A stretch of DNA of 64,000 nucleotides from Pardosa pseudoannulata (GCA_032207245.1 CM063510.1:45731015-45795014), one strand, 5' to 3'. Positions 35,612-48,038 are shown, numbered from the stretch's first letter. Numbers and translations are program-made. The notes: generated by a model from the sequence alone, not told the origin.

Positions 35612-38156
35612 TTTTAAAGGAATCTATGCAGAAGTAAATAGCTAGGAAATTTTCAATAATTCCCGAAAAAGTCATTAAAATTAATTTTCCTAAAGTGTTT
35701 TAAGAAAAAGAATGTAAATAAATTCAATTACTTATACTCAATTTATAAGTGTATAAGGTTTCAAAATTTTAATTTAAGAAAGAGATAACCTTTAAATCTT
35801 CAAAAAAATTTATCATTTTTCAAATAATTTTCTGGCAGGATGAAGTATTGGCAATGTTTTTTCTAAATTAAATTGATACGTTAATTCAAATAAAATTTTT
35901 TGTTAAAATTGCATATTAAAATCATACAGATTTTTAAACTACTTTTACTTGAAATTTAAACTGCTCTTTCTCAAAACCATTATTTCGTAACTTGTGCAAA
36001 ACGTTACTTCAAAACTAAGAAGTATAGATCTTTAAAATTTTGGATATCTGTGTGCACGATAGTGTAACATAATATATCTATTTTTAAGTAAGTACTTTCA
36101 ATCTCATTTGTATAGTATTATTATTTAGATCATACTTTCTTTAAATTGTCCATACAATAAGCTAAATAAGTATTTTTATGTATATTGTTCAAAATAATTT
36201 AGGAATAGGTTATAAAGTAACCTACTAAACATGACTAATTTTAAATGCATTCATATCAGAATGGCAGTTTGAAAAACTTCATATATTATAAAAACAATTC
36301 TATTACACTTTTCTATTTATGTAAAATGATTAGTAAAATTTAGTATATAATTCATAAGAAAATATTTCTTGAATTAATAAAGAAAAAAGTGTCAGAAAGG
36401 GATCAATTTGGTTAAAAAGTTATGCTACAGTCTTATAAACGTGATCTACTCTCTTTTGATAATAATTCAATTTATAAATGTGCTTTGCAACATCTACTAT
36501 CCCTTAAATTCAATATCTCGAAAACAAACAAATTGTGCCCTCGACAAATAGAATTCTCTTTAAGTCAACAACAGAAATAAAAATCGTAATATATATCCTC
36601 TGTCTCAATGTTTATTTGCAGATATAATAAAATTTTGCAGGAAAAGAGAAATAACTCCTATGAAATAGAAAATGCAGGAAAATGTCAAGTTATGTATAAT
36701 TGTGGTATTTCTGATTTTACTGTTTTTCGTTCTCCACTAACCTAGTTAGACGAAGTCTCAAATAAACTTAATGGAAGACTACCTTTACTAAGTCAATTTG
36801 AGATGACTGTCCATTATCGCCTATGAACTATCGACAAAAGCACACTATCGCCTTAAATAAACTTAGCGAACGACTAGCTTCACAATTCAATAATTTTAAA
36901 AAATTCAAGATTTTATTAATTATTTTATCTGACAGAATGAAGTATTGGGAATGTTTTTCTAAATTAAGTTGATACGTCCATTAGAATAGAATTTATTGTT
37001 AAAATCGCATATGAAAATCATACAGATTTTTAAAGTACTTTTACTAGAACTTTAAACTGCTCCTTCTCAAAACTATTGTTTCGAAACTTGTGCAAAATTT
37101 TACTTCAAAACTAAGAAATATAGAATTTTAAAATTTTGGATATGTGTGTATATAATGTAACATATCATACTATACAGAACGTAAGATAATATCTGTCTAT
37201 TTTTAAGTAAGTGCTTTCAATCTCATTTGTACAGTATTTTTATTAAGATTTACCATACTTTCTTTAAATTTTCCTACAATAAGATGAAAAAGTATTTTTA
37301 TGTAAATTGTACAAAATAATTTAGGTATTGGTTATACAGTAACCTACTAAATATGACTAATTTAAATGCATTCATATCAAAATGGCAGTTTGGAAAACAT
37401 CATATATTATAAAAATAATTCTATTACACTTTTCTATTTATATATAATGATTACTAAAATTTAGTATATCATTCATAATGAAAATATTTCTTGAATTAAA
37501 GAAAGAAAAAAATGTCAGAAAGGGCTCAATTTGATTAAAAAAACATCTGCTACAATCTTATAAATGTGATCTACCCTCTTTTAAAAATAATTCCATTTAT
37601 AAATGTGCTTTGTAACATCCACTATCCCTTAAATTCAATATCTCGAAAACAAACAAATCGTGCTCTCGACAAATAGAATTCTCTTTAAGTCAACAGCAGA
37701 AATAAAAGTCGTAATATATATCCTCTGTCTCAATGTTTATTTGCAGATATAATAAAATTTTCCAGGAAAAGAGAAATAACTCGTATCAGATACAAAATAG
37801 AGGAAAATGTCAAGTTATGTATAATTGTGGTATTTCTGATTTTACTATTTTTCGTTCTCCACTAACCTAGTTAGACGAAGTCTCAAATAAACTTAATGGA
37901 AAACTACCGTTACTAAGTCAATTTGAGCTGATTGTCTACTATTGCCTATGAACTATCGACAAAAGTAAACTAGCGCCTTAAATAAACTTAGCGAACGACT
38001 AGCTTTACAATTCAATAATTTTAAAAAATTCAAGATTTTTCAATTATCTTATCTGACAGAATGAAATATTAGATTATTATTTTTAATTAATTTGATGCGT
38101 CACAACCGAGTTTATGGTTAAAATTGTACTTAAAATATTGCCGCATAAAGAAACGT

Positions 38157-38417
38157 TGCCAACGAGCTCAGTGGCCGAATGGTCAAAGAACGTGATCCAG
38201 GACCACAGTTTGTGGGTTCGGTGCTCGCAATGGCGGTTGATCCAAAGTATGAATTTTTACTTTAAAAATGTTATATATTGTTTCCTTGTGTTCTCGAACA
38301 TTCTAGATCTTTGTTTATTGTGTAAATTAGTTACTTCTCGATTTTGCAAGGTTGCGAGTTGCTACTTAGCTTCAATAAAATAGGTTAAACAGCGTGTTTA
38401 TTCTAATCTTCGTGACA
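38157..38417 (+). mobile_element. tRNA-headed LTR-like element, copy B
   Basis: Begins TGCCAACGAGCTCAGTGGCC and ends CTTCGTGACA. The head keeps the A box and GTGGGTTCGGTGCTCG. The segment with the TATA box is deleted, but CTTCAATAAAATA is present. It sits in array unit 3. Upstream, TATTGCCGCATAAAGAAACG is not array sequence and reappears next to copy C. Confidence 0.72.
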
Positions 38418-40129
38418 ATATTTACAAATTTTTAGACTATTTTTTCTCAAAACTATTGTTTTGAAACTTGTGCGATATTACTTAAAACTAAATAATATAG
38501 AAATTAAAAAATTTGTGATATCTATGTAAATGATAACGTAACATAATATAAGTAAGTGCTTTTGATACTTTCAACAATGATTAAACTTTAGAGTATATAT
38601 GTATATGTCAGGTCTAAAAAAGGGGTAGTTGGAAATTACGTGAGTTATAAACGATTTTAAAAAGGGAACTCTTTTATAATAACAAAATAAATGAAAAAGA
38701 CCCACGCTTTCGTAACCTTTTGGGATCATCCGGTCAAGCGGAAAGATATTTGAGAAATTTCATGATCAAGCGAACCGATATGAGTTCGTTATCGCGTGGA
38801 CATGGAGCTGTCAACACCTTTCCACGCTTAGTTTCGCCATGAATGAATGAAAATGGCACAAGTTTTACTTTTAAATGAAACTATGATTTAATAGACTTAT
38901 TATTATCAAGAAAGACTGTTTTCCATTCGCCTTAATACTGGGCCATGTCATATATATATTAAAATTTAAGTGTAAATGGGCAATAGTTTTCATAATAATT
39001 TGCATACTGTTCATTCATATCAAAATTGTACTTTGAAAAGCCTCATATATTATTTTGTATATAAAAAACTTCTACTTCGTATTTCTATATAATCGTTACA
39101 TATAGTTTATATATAATGGTTAATAAAGTTTAGTGCACTTCATACTGAAAAACATTCTAGTAAATTAGTAAATAAAAAGAAAGAATGTGTAAAACAATTT
39201 AAATTAATTAAAAATGAATTATGGTATACTCTTATAATGGTGATTTACCCGCTCTTAATAATTTATAAAATATCTTTGCAACGTCCCCTATCCGGTTAAA
39301 TTCAATATCTCGTGAACAAACGGATTGTGTTTTCAACAAATAGAGTTTTCTTTAAGCCAACAGCAGATAGAGAAGTTGAAATATATCCACTGTCTCAATT
39401 TTTATTTACAGATATAATACAATTTTGCAGGAGGCGATATAACTCCGACGGGATACAAAATACAGAAGATATTCAAGTTACATATAACTGTGGATATTTC
39501 TGATTTTATTTTAAACTTTTTCACCATTCTCCTCTTGTTTCCTTATCATAAATTTAGAAAAATGTACTAATAATGATGTCGATTTTTCGTTCTCCAGTAA
39601 CATAGATGAATACTCAAGTAGACTTAGTGGACGACTACCTTCATTAAGTCAATCTCCCACAATCGCCTGTGAACTCTCGACGAAAGTATACCATCGCCTT
39701 AAATATACTTAGCGAACAACTAGCTTAACAATTCAAAAATTTTAAAAAATTCAAGATTTTTTAATTATTTTATCTGACAGAATGAAGTATTAGAATGTTT
39801 TTTTAAATTAATTTGATAAGTCATAACCGAGTTTATGTTTAAAATTGTACATTTTTACAAATTTTTAAACTGCTTTTTCTCAAAACTATTGTTTTGAAAC
39901 ATGCCCAAACATTACTTCAAAACTAAAAAATGTAGAATTTTAAAAATTTGGGGTATCTTTATAAATGATAATGTAACATAGTTTAAGTAAGTGCTTTTGA
40001 TATTTTCAACAATATTTTTAAATTTAAGATTTCGCATATTTTTTATATAATGACCTGAAAAAATATTTTTATGCTAATCGTATTATGTACTTTAGGTATA
40101 TGTTATAGAGTAAACGTTCTAGTATATAT

Positions 40130-40449
40130 TGTCACGAAGATTCGAATGAACAAGCCGTTTAACCTAACAGACGAATTTATTGACGCTAAGTACAAATGGG
40201 AACCTTGCAAAATCGAGAAGTTGCCTACAACGAGTGGGTATCAGCTTTTATACCCAAACAGAATATTCAAGAAATAACTAATTTACATAATAAAGGAAGA
40301 TCTAGAATTTTAGAGAACATAAGGCAACAATAAATAACATTTTTAAATTAAAAACCCATACTTTGGATCAACCTCCATGGCGATCATCGAACCCACAAAC
40401 GTTGGGTCTGGATCTCTTGCTTTGACCATTCGGCCTCTGAGCTCGTTGG
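40130..40449 (-). mobile_element. tRNA-headed LTR-like element, copy C
   Basis: Nearly collinear with copy A over its whole length, including GTATAAAAGCTGATACCC and GTCAATAAATTCG on the minus strand. The head reads CCAACGAGCTCAGAGGCCG, so the A box carries a substitution. It lies in array unit 4, inverted relative to copy B. Confidence 0.75.
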
Positions 40450-40634
40450 AAAAGTTTCTTTATGCGGCAATACAATTTAAAATTGAAGTGTATATGTGCA
40501 ATAGTTTTCATAATAATTTGCATACTGTTCATTCATATCAAAATTTTAATTTGAAAAGCATATATTATTTTGTACATGAAGAACTGCTACTTCACATTTA
40601 TATGTGATTGTTACGTATATTTTATATATAACGG

Positions 40635-40673
40635 TTAATAAAGTTTAGGGCAAAGTGCCCTAAACTTTATTAA
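40635..40673. repeat. Perfect 18-bp hairpin with 3-bp loop
   Basis: The left arm TTAATAAAGTTTAGGGCA and right arm TGCCCTAAACTTTATTAA are exact reverse complements around AAG. The matching place in array unit 3 (near 39120) has only the left arm, so the right arm was added in this unit. Confidence 0.9.
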
Positions 40674-41144
40674 TACTGAAAAACATTCTATTAAATTAGT
40701 AAATACAATTTTTAGTAAATAAAAAGAAAGAATATGTAAAAAAATTAAATTAATTAAAAATGAATTATGGTATACTCTTACAAAGGTGATCTACCCTCTC
40801 TTAATAATTTATAAAATATCTTTGCAATGTCCTCTATCCCCTTAAATCCAATATTTCGTGAACAAACGGATTGTGTTTTCAACGAATAGAGTTTCCTTTA
40901 AGCCCACAGCAGATATAAAAGTTGAAATATATCCACCAACTCGATTTTTATTTACAGATATAATACAATTTTGCAGAAGGCGAAATAACTCCGAGATACA
41001 AAATACAGAAGATATTCAAGTTACATATAACTGTGGATATTTCTGATTTTACTTTAAACTTTTTCACTATTCTCCTATTGTTTCCTTAGAATAAATTTAG
41101 AAGAACATACTAATAATGACGTCGATTTTTCGTTCTCCACTAAT

Positions 41145-41877
41145 GTCCGAGACGCATCCAGAAAGTAAGTTTCCCTACTTTAATGAAAAAAAGAACGCAC
41201 ACTTTCAGGGACATATTTATTGACAAGAAATACAACAATGTTTCAGCTATTTTTCAACATAGCCACCAGCAGGATTGAGACACTTGTCGTATTGTGGGAT
41301 CAACTTTTGTATACCTCTGTAATAGAACTCAGCCGCCTGTGAATGGAACCAGCCTTCCTGTCCCAGAATACCATGCACATCCCTTTCCGTACCGACAGCG
41401 TCTGTTTGAATTTGGTCCTGACCGAAGATCCACTATGACTCCAATGCGTTGACAGTTGCTTGGTTTCCAAGGTAAAGTGCGAAATCCAAGTCTCATTGCC
41501 CGTAACGTTCCTGTCGAGGAACTCGTCCCCGTCATCGTGATACCATAGCAGAAATATCAGTGATGCTCCTAAGCGTTGAATTTTGTATTCGGGTGTCAGT
41601 TTCGGATTATAGACCTGGCAGAGCTAACGATCAATTTCAATTGGAGCAATGCTTTATGAATTCAAGATCATCGACCGAAACTTGCAGGCGGCGAGAGAAA
41701 GAATTAGAGTTTCCATTTCGGACCACTCTTACCACTCTACTGGGAGGAGTCGGGACATGTCCAGCTGGCATATAATTGATACGTCATTGCATGTTTACGC
41801 ATGAGCAATTGACACGGCTAATTATGTTTACTTTAAAGGCGAAAATATCGGGAAACTTACTTTCTGGATGCGCCTCA
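41145..41877 (-). mobile_element. mariner element, about 730 bp, internally deleted
   Basis: Left terminus GAGACGCATCCAGAAAGTAA and right terminus TTACTTTCTGGATGCGCCTC are inverted repeats continuing into TTTCCC. TA is found near both ends. Intact mariners are about 1.3 kb. It is inserted in the CACTAA...GTCTC segment of array unit 4, which is uninterrupted in the other units. Confidence 0.9.
41300..41545 (-). pseudogene. mariner transposase, central fragment
   Basis: One minus-strand frame reads YHDDGDEFLDRNVTGNETW, then ISHFTLETKQLSTHWSHSG, KFKQTLSVRKGMCMVFWDRK and AGSIHR. This is the region around the first catalytic aspartate of mariner transposases ('TGDETW...HF.PE.K..S..W.H...P...K......K.M..VFWD'). 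That aspartate, in GDETW, is asparagine here (GNETW), which would abolish catalysis. The two later acidic residues of the DD34D triad are deleted or out of frame. Traces of the N-terminal half (RRLQVSVDDLEFIKHCSN) follow at higher coordinates. Inactive. Confidence 0.9.
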
Positions 41878-42030
41878 TATTAAGATGATGTCTCAAACAG
41901 ATTAATGGACGACTACCTTCATTAAATCAACTGCAGACGATCGTCCACTTTCGCTTGTGAACTATCGAAGAAAATCAATTATCGCGTAAAATAAATTTCG
42001 TGGATGACTACATTTACTAGTTATATATAG

Positions 42031-43643
42031 GCGATAGTAACTCTTTGCTATAATTATGAGTAATTATTTTTTTTTTTTATAGTTAAAAAAAAAAGGTATT
42101 TTTAAGACTAGAAGTATACAGTTTTTAAAATTTTATAATATATATTTAATATTATAAGTGCAAAAAATTTTATTAATTTTTCTAAATATTTTTCAAAATA
42201 AAAAGTCTATATTTAAATTATTTGAACACTTCTTATTTATTAAATTTTTGGTTTTATTCGTACAAATCAAAGTTGGTAAAAATTTTAATATTTACGAATG
42301 TAAATCTTATTTTTTTTAAAGACTATAGCCATTTTTTCATACATCGAACATATAGCTTAAAATTTTACTTAAATTGGCATAGTTACTGACCAACTAATTT
42401 TTTTCTCGTGAAATCGCGCAAAGAGTTATAATCAGAAAAATGTAAATCAAACTTCGTTTTTATGAACGATTTTTTTTTATTTTACACTTTAATATATAAT
42501 GTATGATATTTAACAAAAAAAAAAACAATAAAAAATAAAATTTTTAAAATAAATTACAATGTATTTAAATATATTTTTTCAGCTAAAAGAACTATTCTTT
42601 CTTTTCATCAAAATAAAAAATAAGCTTCAAAAGACAAAATATTTATTCATATTTAAAATAATCACAAAAAAAAAAAAACGAGTATAAATATACTTAAAGA
42701 TTCAACGTTCATTCAAAGGAAACAATATTATAATTGTAATTTTAATATTATGTATTTAATATTTTTTTAGTGGTTCCCAAACTTCTTATCATGACCTGCG
42801 TTCCAGTGACACTGCAAAAAAAGTAAAAGTGCGTTATTCGCATGTTAAAAGACGTGCTTTGTGCATTTAAAATTGGTATGTTTCGAAACTCAAAACCTGT
42901 CAATTCTTCACTTAAAAAACGTACTATAGATATTTTATATGTTTCAAATCGTATAATCTATTATTAATTGAAACTTATACGTGTAAATGCGCAGTTCCAA
43001 ATATTTACCACAAAAATTATAAATATAATGCACAGGTACGAGTATTTACCGTTCAATTCTAATCACAAAAAGATCGAGAAAATGTTCGAAAATTAAATAC
43101 TCCGAACAATACTCCCCCGATATTAACCATATGCTTCTAACATGGCTATCAATATACGTTTAAGTAAGATCTAAAACAGATATCTTCTCCCCCTACCGAC
43201 ATTCTAAATTGGTCACGTGTGGGTAATGTTAAAATCGATATATTTAAACGCGTGTCTGTCTTCCTATATATTTGAGATTCTTTACCGACCGGCAGTTGAT
43301 AACATCGCGATCAATATATTTTGAGACAAATGCATGGAGTTGACTCGGAATTGTTTCTCAAGCAATTGTTTCTATCGTTTTCAGTGCGCTTGCATGGAAA
43401 AATCCGCCTTTCATTCCTTTTTCAGAGAAATAAATCTTGGCTTTTTTTTTCTTCTTTAACATTCTTTGCAGGAATCGATGCTCTGTGTTGGGTTGGCTTC
43501 ATCTTAGTTTATCAGTTTATAAATCCGTTAAAGTTTGCATTCGAAAGAATGAGTCCGGTATGGGCCCACTCTTCGCCAGATCTGAAAAAAATAATCATTA
43601 TGTCAATACATATTCATTCTTTTAAAGAATATTAATCGATTCT
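42031..43643. other. AT-rich, no gene recognised
   Basis: 42060-42770 is extremely AT-rich with homopolymer runs. 43205-43640 contains CACGTG, a TATATTTAAA and a weak acceptor-like TTCTTTGCAG, but no recognisable coding domain. Confidence 0.4.
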
Positions 43644-43659
43644 ATATATATATATTATA

Positions 43660-43721
<62 letters not shown>

Positions 43722-43739
43722 TGTATGTATATATATATG

Positions 43740-43802
<63 letters not shown>

Positions 43803-43803
43803 T
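43644..43803. repeat. TA/TATG microsatellite
   Basis: Long TA tract with interspersed TATG and TATGTATG variants. Confidence 0.95.
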
Positions 43804-44276
43804 ATATCAAAATTAATTAACTCTAATATTTCTTTAAAAACCTCCTCTCTTCCATTTTAATTCATTTAAATCTTTTTTCCAGCCTCTAAATAGTTTAATC
43901 AAAGGAGTATTTTCCACTTAACATTCCTTTCTGTCATAAAACTGTAAACTTTCTGTCTATACAGCAGTTTCCCAGATGTTGACGGAACATGGTTTCGCGT
44001 GTTGCTGATATTGCATTTAATTAGCTTATTAAGTTGTTTTTTGCTGTGGGAAAATTCTTTTTGTCATCGCTTTTGGGTGCACCTCTGTTTGATCAGAGTG
44101 AACTCTGTGTCTTTTGGTTGTCTGTTGTCTAGAAGATTAGATGTGTGTTTTTGCCGCTCTGGAATAAAGTTTAAATTAGACTGGTGCCATATTCTTCAAT
44201 GTTGGCCCGACTGCATCTTTATTATTGTTAGCTGTTGAGCTTTCTCCTTATGAAGGAGTTTTATAAAAAATGGATT
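43804..44276 (+). repeat. Microsatellite-bounded repeat (family R), copy 2
   Basis: ATATCAAAATTAATTAAC at the start, TCTTTTTTCCAGCCTCTAAA, TAATCAAAGGAG, GGGAAAATTCTTTTTG, GTGCACCTCTGTTTG, CTGGAATAAAGTTT and GCTTTCTCCTTATG, ending AATGGATTCC at the next TA tract. Clearly homologous to copy 1 along its length. Confidence 0.82.
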
Positions 44277-44358
<82 letters not shown>

Positions 44359-44404
44359 GTGTGTGTGAGTGTGTGTGTGTGTGTGTGTGCGTGTGTGTGT
44401 GTGT
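44277..44404. repeat. (TA)n(TG)n microsatellite
   Basis: About 37 TA units, then about 20 TG units with three interruptions. Confidence 0.97.
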
Positions 44405-44741
44405 TTGTAAATTAGGGTTGGGCGCTTTCAGAAATTTAGCATTGCGATACATTCCCAAATAGATACCGATATCATTCATATATCGCAATAATACTGTAAA
44501 GTAGTAGAGTATATTACTATTTCAGATATCACTATTTTTGAATAGCTTTAATTTTCTTTCATTCCAAATATGTTTTTTCTTAGTAATTAACATTTTTAGA
44601 ATAAGAATTTGATCCTAAAAATAAGGATTTATGAAATGTAAAAACAACATTTTAGGAGTAATTCATTTTAACACTTGAAAAAAAATATATATTGTGCAGG
44701 ATTAATTTCTTCAGATACAAAACAGAACTTTTTATTCAAAT
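44405..44741. other. AT-rich, no gene recognised
   Basis: No supported feature. Confidence 0.5.
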
Positions 44742-45625
44742 TGGAAACCCTTACTACTTATTTACATTGCCTATTTATGCCTAATTATATTTCTCACAAA
44801 TTAAAGTTAAATTCCTTTCATTGTGAAGACTCCCCTTTGTCCGAGCAAGCTCCAAAACAGCTGATCGGAGTACACCTGTTTACCAGAACAATAGCGTGGC
44901 GTCGCAGAGTCTGGAGTCTTGACAATTAGACTGAATAGACGAATACGCCCCTGATAGATCTCGTTAATGAATGCTCGTAAATTCCGTAAATAGACAGCCA
45001 GCGAATGAGAATTCAGCTAAAAAATATAACTGTAACTTTAGCTGGAATTCTCAAGTAACTGGGATCTTAACTGACCCAAAAAACAGTTGGTGGGATCGGA
45101 ACTGACCCCCCAGGTATAAAAAGCCTACAATTTTGCTACTCAGGGCTTTTCGTCATTTTTTACATAGGTGTGTTGACCTCGTGCAGGCTTTCGCGTTTTG
45201 TTATCGGAGCCAGCTTTCTAGTTCGGGAGATTCGTAAAGTCAGCTCATATAGGGAGCGGCAGAGTCTCGGATACCGAACGGGGGATAAATTGGGTTTGAT
45301 TGCTCCCTGAAAAGCCTCCCCACTTGTAAGAGATTATTAAATCTCTTGTTTTTCTTTCGACTGTGATCGTTGTGAAGAAATTTTATCGGCAACCATCCTT
45401 TGCATTTCTACATGATTTGGGAATTAACATTCCTTTGTAAATAGCCGTAGTTAATCAAGAATAAAAGTTAATTTCCAATATTATCTTTGACTGTGATCCA
45501 TTCTTCATGTTACTTCTCACTCGAGAATATTGTAGGCGTCATATGGAAACCCTTACTACTTATTTACATTGCCTATTTATGCCTAATTATATTTCTCCAA
45601 AATCGAAATTAAATTCCTTTCATTG
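44742..45625 (+). repeat. 80-bp direct repeats around an LTR-like block
   Basis: 44742-44822 and 45546-45625 both read GGAAACCCTTACTACTTATT, CCTATTTATGCCTAATTA and AAATTCCTTTCAT, with several differences near ATTTCTC. They immediately flank the block at 44823-45543. Confidence 0.9.
44823..45543 (+). mobile_element. LTR-like block with TATA box and poly(A) signal
   Basis: Starts TGAAGACTCCCC or TGTGAAGAC and ends GTAGGCGTCA. A clear GGTATAAAAAGCC TATA box lies at about 45113-45125 and AATAAAAG at 45461-45468, in the order expected of U3-R-U5. It is GC-richer than its flank. The ends do not form a convincing inverted repeat, and the 80-bp flanks are far too long for a normal integrase duplication. 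Confidence 0.6.
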
Positions 45626-45631
45626 ATAAAC

Positions 45632-45752
45632 TGATCTTCGGTATCGGATACTACGGGTTCGAATTCCGCTTCCAGCATGGATGTTCGTAGACGTTCAGAA
45701 TCAGATTTAAGTAGTAGGTGTTGGTCAATAGCGTTCATAGAGCAAAAATAGT
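45632..45752 (+). mobile_element. tRNA-Arg-derived SINE, partial
   Basis: B box GGTTCGAATTCC, GCATGGATGTTCGTAGACG, TTTAAGTAGTAGG. The 5' end of the head and the 3' tail are missing. Confidence 0.8.
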
Positions 45753-46460
45753 ATATCTTAGCTATCAAAACCCAAATGATTTCATTGGTGAAATATGAGG
45801 CAGGTGGAAGCGTAATATGACCTACAACGTTCAACGCGCAGAAATGATACGTTATAAACTAAACATATGACTAGGGTAATCTAAAAATCTATCACACGCC
45901 TTAATGAGCAGATCAATTTTAACTTTCTATTGTGCTCTCAAACAGAAAAGACCGTAAACGAAACTATTTAGCAACACTTCGCTACTTTACATTTAATTTT
46001 TTTTGTAATACTAGTCTCTTTATTATCTGGAAGAAACGAAATAATTGTAATAATTTTAATAGAAAAGGATTTATTTTAATAATTTTTTTAACGTTTGTTT
46101 TTCACGGACTCGCCAGACACAATAAATATTCCATTTAAAAATTTTTACTTTCCTAAAAATAATACATCTTTTTTTTTTTAATTTACAAGAATAAAATTTC
46201 GACGATCCGTTGCAATTCACTAAAACAAAATTTGAAATAAATAATGATTTACTTAATAAATTATTAAAAAGAAATAATTAAGTAACTAAAAAGGTCATAT
46301 ATTTATTTTTAAAAATAGAAAGACTTTTTTATTTGTAATTTAGTGCATGGTGATATTTCAAACAGCTCCATAATTTAGACATAGACTTTGAAAAAACTGC
46401 ACAAAAATCTAAATTACAAATCAATAAATTTTCACTGATTATTTTTCAATTTTCATCCCC

Positions 46461-46463
<3 letters not shown>
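45753..46463. other. AT-rich, no gene recognised
   Basis: No supported feature. Confidence 0.5.

Positions 46464-46517
<54 letters not shown>
46464..46517. repeat. Poly(A) tract of 54
   Basis: 54 uninterrupted A residues between CCGGT and GAAACC. The length suggests a retroposed tail, but no poly(A)-ending element was recognised upstream. Confidence 0.95.
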
Positions 46518-46519
<2 letters not shown>

Positions 46520-48038
46520 AACCTGCCTTCCGAGATTTATTTTTTATCCCGATATTTATCCCAGACACCATACGCCTCCGATATCAGTAGAAGATATGAA
46601 CAAACAAGCAGCAAGCTATCCAAATATATACACACGTGCACATATCACTTACTGTTGCGATCAGACATCAATTTCCTTGATTTATTCTAACAAACCATTA
46701 GATCGTGCAGAAAAAAATATCGAATCCATTTGTGCCTATCGTGAACAGTGGAATTTCCGGCTTTAACCCGAGTGCTTCGTTATCGGAATATTATTGGGAT
46801 ACATTACAGAATACCTGGACGGAGACATAATAATCTTCAAGAGCAAATTATCTGGTTTGTGTTTGTATCAAGTATGCGGGTAACTTAAAATAAATAATAC
46901 TTTATTAAAATATACAGAATATGCAGGATGCCTTTTGGAGATCCATGATATTGAAGAAACAGTATCACTGATGGGTGATATATCAGCAGAATTTCAATAT
47001 TGTTATTGCTATACTTAAAATATATAAATATTTGGCAATATATTGATAATCATCGTAAAATGTAATGATCCAATTTTATATGGTTTTACTCTATTTGATA
47101 TCAGTCTATGATAAAGATCTTAATTAATGTAATTATCCAGCCTTCCGTCTGGATAACTGAAATGTTCAAATAAATGTTATATTTATTTCAAGGTGTGAAA
47201 TCGTTTTTAGTTTATATTATATTAACATTATAAGAAATTTTAAACTTAAAACAGCTCATTGTCATAAAACGAAATACACGTTCATTTAATTTTAACTTTC
47301 ATCTTGAAATAAAAGAATTATATTTGGTATTTAGCTAACTTAAAACTAACGAGCAACTGTATCTACAAATGAAAACAGTACTCGTGATATATATGTAAAA
47401 TACTTTTTTCAAATGATATCGCTGTTAGAAATGGTAAAAAAAAGTATGAAAATCTACAATATATAAAAATATATTTTAAACACTATCAAATGAATACAAT
47501 GACTTTAAAAAAACTATTTTAGCGAGTAATTAAAAGTAAACTATAGCAAATGGTGCCAAACGGCGCCAAACACAACTTAGATTCTTCTAAAAGAAATGAA
47601 ATATAAAACAAATATTTATTTAAAAAATAAATTTTATCTAACTTGAAAAACTATAAAAAATATACTAAAAAGCAAAATTTTGTTTGAGTTTCTAATTATG
47701 CCATTTTTAAATAGATGGTGATAGTAGTTTAAAACCTTTACCATTGGGATTCGAAGTACTCTGAACAGCTTTTTGAATTTACCAAACTAATTTTATTTAT
47801 TTTTCTAAACTATTTTTTTATGATTGCACATAGGTTCAATCCCATTGTCAATAAAATATTCAAAGTTTCAGAACTCTAGCTAGTCAGGTAGGTAATTAAA
47901 AACATTTCAAAATACCAAATGGCACCACACGTGAAGTTAAGTAAAAGCTATTAAAAAGGTGTTGTATTCCCGCACGCCTTTGGAGTCTAAACAATTTGCC
48001 CTGCCTAAAACTTTCCCATTGTTGATCTGACTCAATAT
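46518..48038. other. AT-rich, no gene recognised
   Basis: 46518-46870 is GC-richer with a short frame (ITEYLDGDIIIFK) and no known domain. The rest is AT-rich. Confidence 0.4.

Larger units (their letters stand above)
35800..42030 (+). repeat. Four-unit tandem array, about 1.1-kb core unit
   Basis: Units begin near 35836, 36929, 38056 and 39776, marked by (GG/GA)CAG(A/G)ATGAA(G/A)TATT. Shared blocks include TTTCTCAAAAC(C/T)ATT, ACTTCAAAACTAA, AAGTAAGTGCTTT, AATATCTCG(A/T)(A/G)AACAAAC, GATATAATA and TTTTCGTTCTCCACTAA. The first two units are about 1.1 kb. The third and fourth are stretched by later insertions: an unclassified 350-bp piece at about 38605-38955, two tRNA-headed LTR-like elements and a mariner. 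No coding frame is conserved across all four units. Confidence 0.92.

Noticed and set aside
39312..41046. Two similar 62-63-codon frames at 39312-39503 and 40858-41046, possible paralogous genes
   Set aside because: They are the same place in two units of the tandem array. The first two units have stops there, so the similarity reflects DNA duplication and not coding constraint.
43321..43635. 104-codon frame with a hydrophobic segment after an acceptor-like TTCTTTGCAG
   Set aside because: The hydrophobic part is encoded by T-rich sequence, two overlapping frames are equally open, and no GC or codon signal supports an exon.
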